Of a stretch of 64,000 nt of DNA, positions 26,201 to 35,400 are shown piece by piece (position 1 is the first letter of the stretch; each line of letters begins with the position of its first letter). The DNA comes from an uncultured Eggerthellaceae bacterium (GTDB taxonomy: Bacteria > Actinomycetota > Coriobacteriia > Coriobacteriales > Eggerthellaceae): positions 1 through 64,000 of the forward strand of contig CAJUQH010000008.1 of the NCBI GenBank assembly GCA_910588095.1. Direction: 5' to 3'. The notes under the pieces were generated by a model that saw only the letters and a list, made by a program, of their open reading frames with translations, did no database searches and had not been told where the DNA came from. Position numbers and translations under genes: made by a program.

Positions 26201-26787
26201 CCGCCTACCACGACGTGCAGATCCTCGGCCTTCGCCAGGACAAGCTCTCGACCCCCACCGACGGGCGCACCTACGCCGGCCTCACGTTCGGGTGGAGGGA
26301 CATATACGAGATCAAGCAGCTGCATACGAGCTCAGATACTTCAGGAGGCTGGGCTGCAGCATCTTTGAGCACGTATCTGCAAAGCACTTTCTTCAGCGCA
26401 TTGGGGTCGGGCCTGAGAGATGCGTCTACGGGCATAGTCGAGGTTGAGAAGAGGCAGCAGCCATATAACAGCCATGTGCTGCAGCAAACGAGGGAGAAGG
26501 TGTTCATTCCGAGCATGTTCGAGGTCTATGGATTGCCGTTCTCGAACTTCAATGCAGACGAGAAGGGCCCGGACTGCTTCCAGTACCAGTCTTTCGCTTT
26601 GTTCGAGGGGCAAGACGGCTACAACGACCTTGCGATAAAGCAATCGAACGGCGTGAATACCCACTGGTGGGTGCGCTCTGCTCGCGTGAACGGGGAAGGG
26701 AAGTTCGGAACAGTGCACACCGATGGCACGCGGAGCGCCAACTGGGCTAACGCCACTGGTGGCGTCGTGCCTTGCTTCGCCCTTTAG
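23245..26787 (+). CDS. Secreted LRR / InlB-repeat surface protein
   Basis: 1180 residues. A signal peptide (about 1-31, ending ISAFA) is followed by a BspA-like leucine-rich region (LTLPESVAYADSEYTLASIA, then VTSVTLPASVSDVDDRAF). Next is at least one InlB/Listeria-type repeat (NTVSFDANYGSGG to LYAHW, about 570-650) and a further domain ending in a WWVRSARVNGEGKFGTVHTDG module, like the DUF6273 family often at the C-terminus of such proteins. There is no LPxTG motif, so it is secreted or non-covalently attached. GGGAGGAGCC precedes the ATG. Three REP-like palindromes lie in frame. The stop overlaps the convergent CDF gene by 3 bases. Likely adhesion or mucosal interaction, function unproven. 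Confidence 0.85.
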   Translation: MGTSASFARKIYVCLVAALLSLALVPISAFAEDGHSGAERSEGAFGSEVPTSPQPPSGPSTEASGFSVTLSGAAEDGEVEGSADTKPLTLASGLAGAPSNFINSDVARDSEPVIGSFTVDGLTFAVTGESHVELVGVTPSVILSEGSEAAGAEGSDESHTSEAGVANLTLPESVAYADSEYTLASIAPYSFYLSGVTSVTLPASVSDVDDRAFRSSDVASVAVAEGNPTYASFDGALYSADKTRLLLIPEGRVGAVLLPREAEVADPGKFSHCSLVDAISVEDGAAFASENGLLYSSDLTTLLRVPAGATEITIREGCTTIAAGALEACAKLTTINAPATVTSISPDVFHAIPTVSLPAASVILGESGEAAGAEGPSEGQASEAGAQITAMIALSTTDDGLPEVDTFAITVALRDMATEAPWASVGFSIQKSPVVPFLEDSGEALSEGELASAPQPRAYPFIYACIAQAGGHFTYSQTRTVGTGFEATVNEKRAYFESAYNRSFVKVDGASFEISTQYGKGYAAGTAVPDPGFAFAGWNTDGSDKAAFTSQYFDGYASGGQFIVYAVFEPHPNTVSFDANYGSGGPSGSVIATYGEAMPTIPTTAPIRTGYEFEGWYDDRTGGKQYYTAAGASARNWDKAEDTTLYAHWKAISYPVSFDLGSFPTSDEAGSFNEDGWEEGRTFTVEDGKVAIPAPVRAGMRFLGWESSAPGLVSQEGTTWSIDCARLPGIAGAPTLTARWAYVVSVDTPAAVTFGEYDMATGDVTVGEQPNPSDLDDAYDVDSKKGAPVSFKSASKCDVGIEGITSASRAGISLIKAKEGASKDAEVRASDLVTMKVGEGAPTSRNSVSFALDDALGKDDLAPATAFVIPAEGSLPASFRLNLEENGAYVSDEAAGPEPESKDLAVLSYAYRAIPYGTGQLDSSGACTEDMYIPYDAANPFGLADIKEAANDIASRGYDSGYWWLYKHLMYEDERNKTNARVKVGAAYHDVQILGLRQDKLSTPTDGRTYAGLTFGWRDIYEIKQLHTSSDTSGGWAAASLSTYLQSTFFSALGSGLRDASTGIVEVEKRQQPYNSHVLQQTREKVFIPSMFEVYGLPFSNFNADEKGPDCFQYQSFALFEGQDGYNDLAIKQSNGVNTHWWVRSARVNGEGKFGTVHTDGTRSANWANATGGVVPCFAL
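23444..23490 (+). repeat. In-frame REP-like palindrome, copy A
   Basis: Starts CGTCACCCTGAGCGG and ends GAAGTCGAAGGGTCC, the pattern of a repeat normally found between genes in many bacteria. Here it is read in frame as SVTLSGAAEDGEVEGS inside the surface protein. Confidence 0.6.
23664..23709 (+). repeat. In-frame REP-like palindrome, copy B
   Basis: Starts CGTCATTCTGAGCGAAG and ends GCCGAAGGATCC, read as SVILSEGSEAAGAEGS. It interrupts the otherwise continuous LRR-type region between VELVG and ANLTLPE. Confidence 0.65.
24327..24370 (+). repeat. In-frame REP-like palindrome, copy C
   Basis: Starts CGTCATCTTGGGTGAAAG and ends GCCGAAGGACCC, read as SVILGESGEAAGAEGP, in the same frame as copies A and B. 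Copies B and C share a downstream CCAGCGAAGCTGG hairpin. Confidence 0.6.
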
Positions 26788-27911
26788 GCGCGAGCAGTGC
26801 GTCCCCCGTTCGCGCACTGCTCGTAGTCGGCGTCCACCTGCACGTTGTACTCGTAGCCCGGGAACTTCTCCTTCATGGCGGCCACCATGGCACGCTCGAC
26901 CGCCTGGCGGTCGGCCTCGAAGTTCACCACCAGGTCGAAGTAGCACACCTTGGCCTGGCCATCCACGTAGAAGCCGTGACACTGCAACACGGCGGGCTCG
27001 CCTTCCACCAGCTCGCGAAGCGCCGCTTCCATGGGGGCGAACTCGTCGGTGGTGTTCTCGGCGCAGATGCCCACCATCGCCAGGACGCCGAGCTTGCGCC
27101 GCAGCCCCTCGGCGACGCGGCGGGTGAGCACTCCCACTTGGCGCGCCGTCAGGTCGTCGGGCACCGCCACCCGCACGAGCCCGAGGGTGCGGTGCGGTCC
27201 GAAGTCGTCCAGCACCACGTCGCACACGCCTTCCACCTCAGGAAACGACAGCGCGTACTGCTCGATGGCACCCACGAGCGCCTTGTCTTCGGGCTGCCCG
27301 ATGATGGGCCCCAGCGCGTCGCGCAGCACGTCGATGCCTGCCTTGCACACCACCAGCGATATGACCAGGCCCACTATGCCGTCGATGTTGATGCCCCACA
27401 GGTTCTGGGTCAAGGCCACCACCAACGTGCCGGCCGACAGCACGGCATCGTAGTTGGAATCGACGCCCGACGCGATAAGCGCCTCGCAACGGGTCTTGTC
27501 GCCGTAATGCTTGAAGCAGAATCCGAGCGCCACCTTGGCAAGGATGGCCACCACGATGACGACGATGGCGATGGCGGAGTAGCTGGGCGTGCCGGGATGC
27601 ACGATCTTCACCACCGATTCCTTCAACGACATCAGGCCAGCGGCAAGGATGATGACGGCGATGACCACCGAAGTCAGGTACTCCACGCGCCCATAGCCGA
27701 AGGGATGCCGCGCGTCGGGACGCCGGCCAGCCAGCTTCGTGCCCACGATGGTGACCACAGAGGACAACGCGTCGGTGGCGTTGTTCACGCCGTCGAGCAC
27801 GATGGCGATGGAATGCGATGCGAAGCCCACCACCAGCTTGAAGGCTACGAGCACCATGTTGCCCACGATGCCGATGGCACTGCCCTTGACTATCTCACGC
27901 TCGCGATCCAT
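26784..27911 (-). CDS. Cation diffusion facilitator (CDF) transporter
   Basis: 375-residue metal/proton antiporter. The membrane domain has LDGVNNATDALSSVV (metal-site Asp/Asn in helix 2), RRPDARHPFGYGRVEYL (the loop typical of CDF proteins) and GVDSNYDAVLSAG (helix 5 site, with Asp where a His is frequent). The cytoplasmic C-terminal domain is long (about 170 residues), with VCDVVLDDFGPHRTLGLVRV. Substrate Mn, Zn or Fe cannot be decided. The ATG at 27911 is preferred over upstream starts that would add a non-conserved 26-residue extension. Convergent with the surface-protein gene. Confidence 0.9.
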   Translation of the reverse strand: MDREREIVKGSAIGIVGNMVLVAFKLVVGFASHSIAIVLDGVNNATDALSSVVTIVGTKLAGRRPDARHPFGYGRVEYLTSVVIAVIILAAGLMSLKESVVKIVHPGTPSYSAIAIVVIVVAILAKVALGFCFKHYGDKTRCEALIASGVDSNYDAVLSAGTLVVALTQNLWGINIDGIVGLVISLVVCKAGIDVLRDALGPIIGQPEDKALVGAIEQYALSFPEVEGVCDVVLDDFGPHRTLGLVRVAVPDDLTARQVGVLTRRVAEGLRRKLGVLAMVGICAENTTDEFAPMEAALRELVEGEPAVLQCHGFYVDGQAKVCYFDLVVNFEADRQAVERAMVAAMKEKFPGYEYNVQVDADYEQCANGGRTARA

Positions 27912-28119
27912 GGCTCTGCTCGCCTTCTGCCTGCACCCTCTGCCTGCGTGACGCTCGCCTTCGATTGTAGGACGCAACACGGCCAGCACGGGCGCCGCAG
28001 CGCAGCCGTAAGCAGAACGATGGAAACCAGTGCCACCGCATGTCAGACAAGGGGAATGGCCAACATGCCCGCTCCGACGCGGGACCTTCTTGCGCTTTGC
28101 GCCGCTGCATTCTCTCCTC

Positions 28120-28171
28120 TTGACAAGTGTGTATAAGTGTATATATAGTGTACATGTAGCGTATATACACT
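28120..28171 (+). promoter_or_regulatory. Promoter and operator of the gntR-ABC operon
   Basis: TTGACA (28120-28125) and TATAGT (28144-28149) at 18-base spacing form a strong promoter. AGTGTATATA (28136-28145) and its exact complement TATATACACT (28162-28171) form a 10-bp inverted repeat over the -10 and start, a natural operator for the GntR protein encoded just downstream. Confidence 0.7.
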
Positions 28172-28246
28172 ATTGCCAGCTGCAGGGACGCCTGCTCGCT
28201 GGCGCAAAGGCGGGCGCGCGGCGGCGCCCCCGTGGAAAGAGGAACC

Positions 28247-28618
28247 TTGGAGATAATCGTTTCGAACTCGAGCGCATCCCCAATCTATGAGCAGATAGCG
28301 CAGCAGATCAAGAACGCCATCTTGGCTGGTGAACTGGCCGAGGGCACGCTGCTCCCGAGCATCCGCGCCCTGGCGAACGATCTGCGTATAAGCGTGATAA
28401 CCACGAAGCGCGCCTACGCCGAGCTGGAGGAAGCGGGCTTCGTCAGCACCGTGCAAGGCAAGGGCACGTTCGTTTCCGGCGGCAACCTGGAGCTGCTGCG
28501 TGAGGAACGGCTGCGCCAGGTCGAGCGCCTGCTAGAACAGGCCGTGGCCGATGCGGAAGCAGCCGGCGTGACCGCGCCGGAGCTGCACGAGATGCTGGAC
28601 CTGCTCATAGAGGGCTAG
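28247..28618 (+). CDS. GntR-family regulator, YtrA type
   Basis: 123-residue repressor. The winged-helix domain reads PIYEQIAQQIKNAILAGELA, then LLPSIRALANDLRISVITTKRAYAELE and GKGTFV, followed by only about 45 residues of helical tail, which marks the short YtrA subfamily that controls ABC exporters. The TTG at 28247 is preferred because GAAAGAGGA precedes it; a GTG five codons earlier is the alternative. It is first in an operon with an ABC ATPase and permease. Confidence 0.9.
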   Translation: MEIIVSNSSASPIYEQIAQQIKNAILAGELAEGTLLPSIRALANDLRISVITTKRAYAELEEAGFVSTVQGKGTFVSGGNLELLREERLRQVERLLEQAVADAEAAGVTAPELHEMLDLLIEG

Positions 28619-28642
28619 CGCTGCAACACGCAAGGGAGCATC

Positions 28643-29527
28643 ATGGAACAACTCATACGAACAGAGGGGCTGGCCAAGCGCTACGACGGCTTCGCCCTCG
28701 AGGACATAACGCTGTCGGTGCCTGCGGGCACGGTGGTGGGGCTCATCGGCTCCAACGGTGCCGGCAAGACCACCACGCTCAAGGCCATCCTGGGCATGAT
28801 AGCCCCCGACGGCGGCACCGTCGAGCTTCTGGGCCACGACCCGCACACCGCCAGCTCCGCCCTGGCCGCGTTGAAGCAGCGCGTCGGCGTGGTGCTGGAC
28901 GCCTGCCCCTTCCCCGTCAGCATGAAGGTGCGCGACGTGGGCACCTTAGGCCGCGCGGCCTACCCGCGCTGGGATGCCGCGATCTTCGAGCAACTCTGCG
29001 ACCAATTCAAGCTAGCGCCCAAGAAGCTGGTGAAGGACCTTTCGCGCGGCATGGGCATGAAGCTGTCGCTGGCCTTCGCGCTGGCCCACCGCCCCGAACT
29101 GCTGGTGCTGGACGAGGCCACCGCCGGGCTGGACCCTCTGGCCCGCGACGAGGTGCTGGACCTGCTGCGCCGCTTCATGGAGCAAGACGGCCATGCCGTG
29201 CTCATGTCGTCCCACATAACCACCGACCTCGAGAAGATAGCCGACCAGATAACGTGCATCGACGAGGGGCGCCTGATGTTCAGCATGCCGAAGGACGCCA
29301 TCTGCGACCAAGCCGGCATCGCCCGGTGCCGCACAGCCGATGTGGAAGCGCTGCGCGACCAGGGCTCGTTCGATCTCAGTGGCCTGCGGGCGCTGCACCG
29401 CAGCATGGGCATCGACGTGCTGGTACCCGACCGCTTCGCCTTCGCGCAGGCGTTCCCTGCCCTACCTGTCGACCGCGCCTCCATCGAGGATTACATGACG
29501 CTCATGTTGAAAGGAGCGGCCCTATGA
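28643..29527 (+). CDS. ABC transporter ATPase (exporter type)
   Basis: 294-residue ATPase: Walker A GSNGAGKTTTLK, a divergent signature KDLSRGMGMKLSLAFALAH, Walker B LLVLDEATAGLDPLARDEV and the switch MSSHITTDLEKIADQ. The EATAGLD and SRGM forms are typical of the YtrB-like ATPases paired with YtrA regulators. It overlaps the permease gene by 4 bases. The substrate is unknown; related systems respond to cell-wall antibiotics. Confidence 0.92.
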   Translation: MEQLIRTEGLAKRYDGFALEDITLSVPAGTVVGLIGSNGAGKTTTLKAILGMIAPDGGTVELLGHDPHTASSALAALKQRVGVVLDACPFPVSMKVRDVGTLGRAAYPRWDAAIFEQLCDQFKLAPKKLVKDLSRGMGMKLSLAFALAHRPELLVLDEATAGLDPLARDEVLDLLRRFMEQDGHAVLMSSHITTDLEKIADQITCIDEGRLMFSMPKDAICDQAGIARCRTADVEALRDQGSFDLSGLRALHRSMGIDVLVPDRFAFAQAFPALPVDRASIEDYMTLMLKGAAL

Positions 29528-30213
29528 AAGCTATGGTGTTCTCCGACCTGATAACCGCCCGCAACTCGTTCGGCGCGCTGCTGGGCATAACGCTGTTCGT
29601 TTCGGCGTTCATCGCCGTGGGCACCGACACGCTCATAGCCGCGGTGGCCTGCATGGGAGCCATGGTGCCGTTCATGTACCTGTTCAGCATATCGGCATAC
29701 GATGAGCAGGGCGGCTGGGAGCAGTTCCGGCTGACGCTGCCGCTGACGCGCCGCCAGGTGGCTTACGGCCGCTACGCCAGCATGCTGGCTTTGACCGGCT
29801 GCGCGATGGTGCTCGCGCTGGCCGCGGGGCTGCTGATAGGCGCAGTGGCTGGGGCGCTGCCCGCCGGAATGGTGCCCGAGGGGCTGCTGTTGGGCGTGAC
29901 CACGCCGGAGATGCTGGTGGTTGCGGTGGTGGCGGTGAGCCTGATCATACTGCTGAGCGCCGCCGTGACGCTGCCGCTCATCATGCGCTTCGGCATGACC
30001 AAGGGCACCCGGCTCGTGCCAGTGGTCATGCTGCTGGCCCTTTCGGCCGTAGCAGGCCTCCTGGGCACCGGATTGGACACCATCGGCCTGGATGCAGTGC
30101 TGACCAGCGGCAGCATCATGATGGTCATGGCAGTGGGCGCGGTGGTGGCGCTGTCGCTCTATGGGGCGAGCGCGCTTCTGGCAGCCCGGCTCTACGAGCA
30201 GCGCGAGCTCTAG
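29524..30213 (+). CDS. ABC-2 type permease
   Basis: 229-residue membrane protein with six hydrophobic segments. After an N-terminal cytoplasmic MKAMVFSDLITARNS comes a conserved FSISAYDEQGGWEQFRLTLP, LTRRQVAYGRY block typical of ABC2_membrane_2 permeases of the YtrC/bacitracin-type exporters. The ATG overlaps the ATPase stop (ATGA). It would form the channel of the GntR-controlled exporter. Confidence 0.88.
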   Translation: MKAMVFSDLITARNSFGALLGITLFVSAFIAVGTDTLIAAVACMGAMVPFMYLFSISAYDEQGGWEQFRLTLPLTRRQVAYGRYASMLALTGCAMVLALAAGLLIGAVAGALPAGMVPEGLLLGVTTPEMLVVAVVAVSLIILLSAAVTLPLIMRFGMTKGTRLVPVVMLLALSAVAGLLGTGLDTIGLDAVLTSGSIMMVMAVGAVVALSLYGASALLAARLYEQREL

Positions 30214-30253
30214 CGGCCCCAGCAGCTGCGATAGGGGCCAGAGCGGGCGGCCC

Positions 30254-30766
30254 CTATCGCGTGAAGGGCACGATGGCGCGATACGCCTCCACCAGCTGCT
30301 CCAACGACGTGCCGGCGTTGGCCGGGCTCGTCGAGGGCAGCCGTACGGCCGGGCGGCCGGTGACGGGCTCGCAGTGCTTCCGGTAGAGCTCCGTCGCCTT
30401 CGCGCCCGTGCAGAAGACGGCCTCGACCTGCGCCTGATCCAAGATAAGGCGCAGGTCGTTTGGCACGCATTCGGCGATGGTGCCGTCGGCCGCTCCTTCG
30501 ATGGAGCATTCCGCCAGCACGTCCCACAGCGCGATGCCGTGGCGCAGGGCCAACGCCCGCTTCTCGTCGTTGGACGCCGGAAGCGGCTCGTCGAACAGCG
30601 CGGCCATGACCTTCCAGAAGCGGTTCTGCGGGTGGTTGTAATAGAAGCCCGTTTCGCGCGACTTGGGCGAAGGCATGGTGCCCAGCACCAGCACCCTTGA
30701 GCGCTGGTCGAACACCGGCCTGAGCGGGTGAGCCACGCGCTCAGGCGCCTTGCGGCTGGCCTTCAT
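30254..30766 (-). CDS. DNA-deoxyinosine glycosylase (UDG superfamily)
   Basis: 170-residue DNA repair enzyme that would remove hypoxanthine from deaminated adenine. SRVLVLGTMPSPKSRETGFY and NHPQNRFWKVMAALF match the hypoxanthine-DNA glycosylase branch of the uracil-DNA glycosylase superfamily, and RLPSTSPANA near the C-terminus is the second active-site loop. No signal or membrane segment. Convergent with the ABC permease. Confidence 0.85.
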   Translation of the reverse strand: MKASRKAPERVAHPLRPVFDQRSRVLVLGTMPSPKSRETGFYYNHPQNRFWKVMAALFDEPLPASNDEKRALALRHGIALWDVLAECSIEGAADGTIAECVPNDLRLILDQAQVEAVFCTGAKATELYRKHCEPVTGRPAVRLPSTSPANAGTSLEQLVEAYRAIVPFTR

Positions 30767-30781
30767 AGGGAAGCCCTCAGC

Positions 30782-31090
30782 CTAGGCCGCCGGACGCACC
30801 GTCTCGTGGCTGCACGCCCCAAGGCCTGCCGCATCAAGCCGTCGGTTGCGGAAGTACACTGCCCAGTTGACACCCAAGCACACCAGGTTCACCACGTAGA
30901 CCGCCAGAACCCATGTCACGTTGCCCGTGACCAGCTTGGCGGCGATGCCCGCCAGGTAGCCCGCCGTTATGAGGGCGATGAACTGCCAGCTCGTGCCCGC
31001 GGCGGTGCGGGCGTGGAACCCTTTGTAGGCGTTCAGGGGCCACGAGAGCCCGAAGCATAGGAGCATGGCTGCTTCCAATATCTCTGCCAT
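30782..31090 (-). CDS. Small three-helix membrane protein (PQ-loop/SemiSWEET-like)
   Basis: 102 residues with three hydrophobic helices. The first helix has LLCFGLSWPLNAYKG, resembling the Pro of a PQ-loop, the second starts TSWQFIALITAGY, and the third is followed by NWAVYFRNRRLD. This size and pattern fit SemiSWEET-type or uncharacterised PQ-loop proteins, but the sugar-transport residues are not certain. The ATG at 31090 is chosen because AAAGGAAGC precedes it. Confidence 0.6.
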   Translation of the reverse strand: MAEILEAAMLLCFGLSWPLNAYKGFHARTAAGTSWQFIALITAGYLAGIAAKLVTGNVTWVLAVYVVNLVCLGVNWAVYFRNRRLDAAGLGACSHETVRPAA

Positions 31091-31211
31091 GATGGATGGC
31101 GCTTCCTTTCGCGATGCGAGACCGGTAACGGCTCCCAGCCTAGGCCTCTGCGCAAGCCCATGCAAGGGTTGCGCGAACTTGTTACACGGTCTTCATGAAA
31201 GACCGTGAACC

Positions 31212-31271
31212 GGGCACTGTCCGCAGGACAACCTCGTCAACCATCCTCTCGCCGCCATGTGAACAGTGCCC
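31212..31271. repeat. Inverted repeat GGGCACTGT/ACAGTGCCC
   Basis: Perfect 9-bp complementary arms at 31212-31220 and 31263-31271, with outer GTGA/TCAC arms, in the 270-base gap between two minus-strand genes. It has no U-run. Nothing else recognisable is in 31091-31359. Confidence 0.5.
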
Positions 31272-31359
31272 TCTGCTCACGGCCCACGCCCTTGCTCACG
31301 TGCTCACCACTTGGCAAGCATCGGCATCATCGCATCGTCGCAAGCGGCACCCACGCAAC

Positions 31360-32298
31360 CTAGTCGTACTTGTAGAAGCCCTCGCCAGCGTTGATTCCGG
31401 TCTTGCCCTCGTCGATGCGCTGCTTCAGCAATGTGGCGATGCGCGCGGCCGTGCTGCCCGGCTCTTTGGCGGCAGGGCTGGCAGCCACGATGTTGTATGC
31501 CGTGGCAAGCCCCACGATATCCAAGATGCGGAAGGGCCCCAGCGGAGCGCCCGTGCCCAACGTCCACGCCTTGTCGATGGTCTCCACGTCGGCCACATCG
31601 TTGGCCAGCAGCGCCTCAGCCGCATTCAGGAACGGCACCAGCATGCTGTTGAGCAGGTAGCCCGGCTGCTCCTTCTTCAGCTCCAGCGGTATCATGCCAA
31701 TGGCCCGCGCGAAGGCGACCACCGCCTGGAAGGCGTCGGGGCTGGTCTGCGACGAGCCCATGACCTCGGCCGTGTTCTGCTTCCAGATGTTGTTGGCGAA
31801 GTGCAGCGCCAGGAACTTGTCGGGCCGCCCAGTGAAGCCCGCCATGGCGCTGGGCAGCAGCGTCGAGGAATTGGTGCACAGGATGGTGCGCTCGGGCAGC
31901 AGGTCCTTGATGGACGTGTAGAAGGCGTCCTTTTCGTCGATGACCTCGGCGATGGCCTCTATGACCAGGTCGGCATCGCCGAACGCCTGCTCGGCGCTGG
32001 TGGTGAGCACCAGGCTGTCGCACGCGGCGTCCACCTGGGCGATAAGCTCGTCCAGCTCGTGCGCCGGCACGTCGGGCGCATCGGTCAGGCCGCGGCAGAA
32101 CGCCGAAGGGTCGGTCTTGAGCGCCTCCAGCGACTGCCTGTAGATGCCCCGCAGCCGCTCCAGCTTCGGGCGCGTGCGCTCGATAGAGTCCTCGCTGCGC
32201 AACCACATGGTCACCTGAAAGCCCTTGTAGGCGCTTTGCAATGTTATCTGGCTGCCCAGCACACCGCCCCCAGCGACGGTCACTTTCTGTATGCTCAT
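31360..32298 (-). CDS. 3-hydroxyacyl-CoA dehydrogenase
   Basis: 312-residue NAD-dependent enzyme oxidising 3-hydroxyacyl-CoA (or reducing acetoacetyl-CoA). The Rossmann motif VTVAGGGVLGSQITLQSA is at the N-terminus, then DLVIEAIAEVIDEKDAFY and TNSSTLLPSA, with LALHFANNIWK carrying the catalytic His and GYLLNSMLVPFLNAAEALL. The C-terminal domain ends GFYKYD, as in the family. Single-gene unit; it could serve butyrate-type or fatty acid metabolism. Confidence 0.92.
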   Translation of the reverse strand: MSIQKVTVAGGGVLGSQITLQSAYKGFQVTMWLRSEDSIERTRPKLERLRGIYRQSLEALKTDPSAFCRGLTDAPDVPAHELDELIAQVDAACDSLVLTTSAEQAFGDADLVIEAIAEVIDEKDAFYTSIKDLLPERTILCTNSSTLLPSAMAGFTGRPDKFLALHFANNIWKQNTAEVMGSSQTSPDAFQAVVAFARAIGMIPLELKKEQPGYLLNSMLVPFLNAAEALLANDVADVETIDKAWTLGTGAPLGPFRILDIVGLATAYNIVAASPAAKEPGSTAARIATLLKQRIDEGKTGINAGEGFYKYD

Positions 32299-32484
32299 GA
32301 AAGCCTCCTTGTGGAAGATGCCTGTTGTCATTCGCAGGCGCCCATGCGCCCGCATGGGAGTTTACGGGAGGCCAGGCGCCGCAGTGGGCGCCTTGAGCAG
32401 CCTGTAACGGGTTTGTAGCCGGGCTTGCAGCGCGGTATCGGAAGTCAGGATGCGGCGCAGCGCATCCTGCCCCTCAGCTTCGAA

Positions 32485-35400
32485 TCAGCCTTCCAGCTTG
32501 CTGCGGCGGAACGCAGCGGCAGCCAGCAACGCAGAGAAGAGGCTCACCATGGCCAGCAACGTAGCCAACGAGGTGGGGTTGTCGCCCGTGGCGGCCAGCT
32601 TAGAGCCGCCACCGCTGCCGCCGTTGCTGCCGTCACCCGAAGCGCCGCCACCGTTGCTGCCGCCTGGGTTGTTGTTGCCCGGGTTGTTGCCCCCTGGGGT
32701 GTTCCCGCCGGGCCTGTCGTCGCCGCCCGGGTTGTCATCCCCACCTGGGGTGTCGCCATCGCCATCGGGCGGCGTCACGGGCGGGTTGTCCGGGCTGTCA
32801 CCATCCAGCGGCACGACCTCCAAGGTATAGCGCTTCTGCAGGGTAGGCTCGTCGGCGCTCTGTAGCATGATGTCCCATATGTCCGACTCGTTATCGGCCG
32901 CGCCCAGTAGCGCCGCCAGCCGCTGCACGATCAGCCGCTCGCGCTTCGCGATGGATTGCACCACCACGCCCTGCGGCACCACGATGCTGAAGTCCTCTTT
33001 CTTGGTGGGCATCTTATCGCGGGGGAGCTCGATGCGCGCGTAGCCCGTCTCGTCCCACACAACAGGGCTGTCTACCATGCTGCCTATCACCAGCGATATT
33101 ATCTTCAGCGCCGAATCGTCAGAACCGCCAGGATTGTCAGGGTTGTCAGGTCCGTCCGGGTTGTCAGGGTCGGTAACCTCGCCCGCCTGCCAGCTGGCAT
33201 AGAACGCCTTGTCGCCGGTCTCGCCCGCGCTCACTCGGCTCACCGCCGTGCCCGAAAGCGCCGCATTGTCGTACCAGCCCTTGAACGTGAAGCCATCGCG
33301 CACCACATCGGCCGACCCAGGCAGAAGCACCTCGCCCCCGTCGACGGTATAGCTGCTGGGCGCCGCGTACCCCGAAGCCCATGCGCCACCGTTCAGCTCA
33401 TAGGCTATGCCGTACTCCACGGCCGTCCACTTCGCGAACAGGTCGATGTTGCCCCGCCTCAGCTCCACGCTCTCAAGCGGCTGGCCGTTGAAGTCGGCAT
33501 TGTCGTACCAGCCCTCGAAGGTGTAGCCGCCGCGCGTTATGTCTGCCGCGCTGGGCAGCGCCACCGTGCTGCCTTCTTGGGCGCCCCCTTCACCGAACTC
33601 GTAGATGGTCTGCGGAGCCGTGGCAAACGCGCCGCCGTTCCCATGGAAGGCCAGCACGCAAGCATCGCCGGCCCAGCGAGCATACAGGGTAATGTCGCCA
33701 TAGCTGCCAGCGCTTATCTCGGTCATCGGGCTGTTCGCGAACTCGGCATCGTCGTACCACCCCGCAAAGGTGTGCCCTTCCCACGCCACGGTATCAGCCG
33801 TCGGCAGCGCGAGCGCGGTGCCTGCGGTGTAGCTCTCGTAGGCGCTCAGGTCTATGGTGTCGGGCGGCACGTCGCCTTTGTGGTCGGAGCCCATGTTGTA
33901 GACGACCGTATAGGTGATCGGCGTCCACTTAGCCCAGAACTGCTTGTCACCCATCTCGTCCGCCCCGATGGCCCCCACCGGGTCTCCCGAGAAGTCATCG
34001 CTGGCATACCACCCCTCGAACGTGTATCCGCCGCGCTCCAGTTCGGGCAGCGTCACGCCGAAGCCGTACTGGTAGCTGAACACGTCCTGCTCGCCCACCT
34101 TCAGCGTGCCCTGGTTCTTTTCCAGCGACACCTCGTACAGGATGGTCGTCCACTTGGCCCAGAACTGCTTGTCGCCGAAGTCGGCCTCCGTGATGACCGT
34201 CACTGGCGAGCCGGCATAGTCGGCATTGTCGAACCAGCCGGCAAACGCATAGCCCAGGCGCGTTATGTCGTCGGCAGTGGGCAGGACGATGCTCGTGCCT
34301 GTCTGATAGGTAGGCGTATCGGACAGGCCTTCGACGAGCTCGCCACCCATCAGCTCGAGGGCAACGGTATACGTAAGCGGGTTCCACTTGGCCCACAGTT
34401 CCTTGTCGCCGAAGTCGAACACGCCGATGGAGCTGACCTGGCTGCCCGTGCACGCCTCGTTGTCGAACCAGCCGCCGAACGTGTAACCCGCGCGACTGGG
34501 CGCAGCGAGCGCGGCTCCGGTGCCCGTCACGTACGACGTGACGTCGTCGGCCGCGCTGGCGAACGCGCCGCCGCTAAGGTTGAGCTTAACCGCATAGGTG
34601 TTGGGACTCCATCGCGCATACAGCGTGATGGGCTCGACCTCGCCCGGGTCGATCTGCGCAACGGACGAGCCGCTGAAGTCGTCGCTCTCGTACCAGCCGC
34701 TGAACGTATACCCGTCGCGCGTGATGTCAGAGCCCGTCGGAAGCACCAACGTCTCCGTGGTGTCGTATTCCACGGGCATCTTGTCGGCCTGGACCCAGCT
34801 GCCGCCGTTCGCATCGAGCACCAAGGGGTGCTTCAGCGAACTGGGGTCGCGCTCTTCCACCACGACCTGCTTGGAGTAGGAGGCAAACGAGTGGTCGGTG
34901 GCGGCAATGCGCACCTCGTAGGTGCCCGGCACCACCGGCGTGACGGCGGCGGTCATGGGAATCCAAGCGGTCTCGGTCGCGGCAGCATCGTCCGCCGTAG
35001 CCTCGGCGCCGTCGCCCGCGCCTTCGTCAGTCACCGGGCGGTACTCGAGGTCGGAGGGCTTGTACACGCCGATGGACGCGAAGTGGATGGCGCCCATGCC
35101 ATCGGTGCCCGCACGCACGCCGCGCACGCGGTCAGCGCAATCCATCTCGGGCCGCGGCGGAATCTCGACCGTCTTCTCGAAGCTGTAGGGCTTGCCCAGG
35201 CCGATGCTGCCAGCATCACAGTACAAGCTCACCGAACGGGTGCCCTTGAATGCGGTCTCGTCGTTCTGGAACTTCTCGTACTCGATTTTCTCGGAAAGGT
35301 CGATGCTGTCAGGATTCTCGGTAACGCTCGAGAAGAGAGTCGGGCTGGATGAGAAGATGGCGTTCTGCCAGTCCCCCTTCGCGATATTGGAAGCAGGAAC

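Noticed and set aside
32956..35352. 798-codon plus-strand frame inside the giant protease gene
   Set aside because: Antisense to the InlB repeats; composition is that of a complement-strand shadow.
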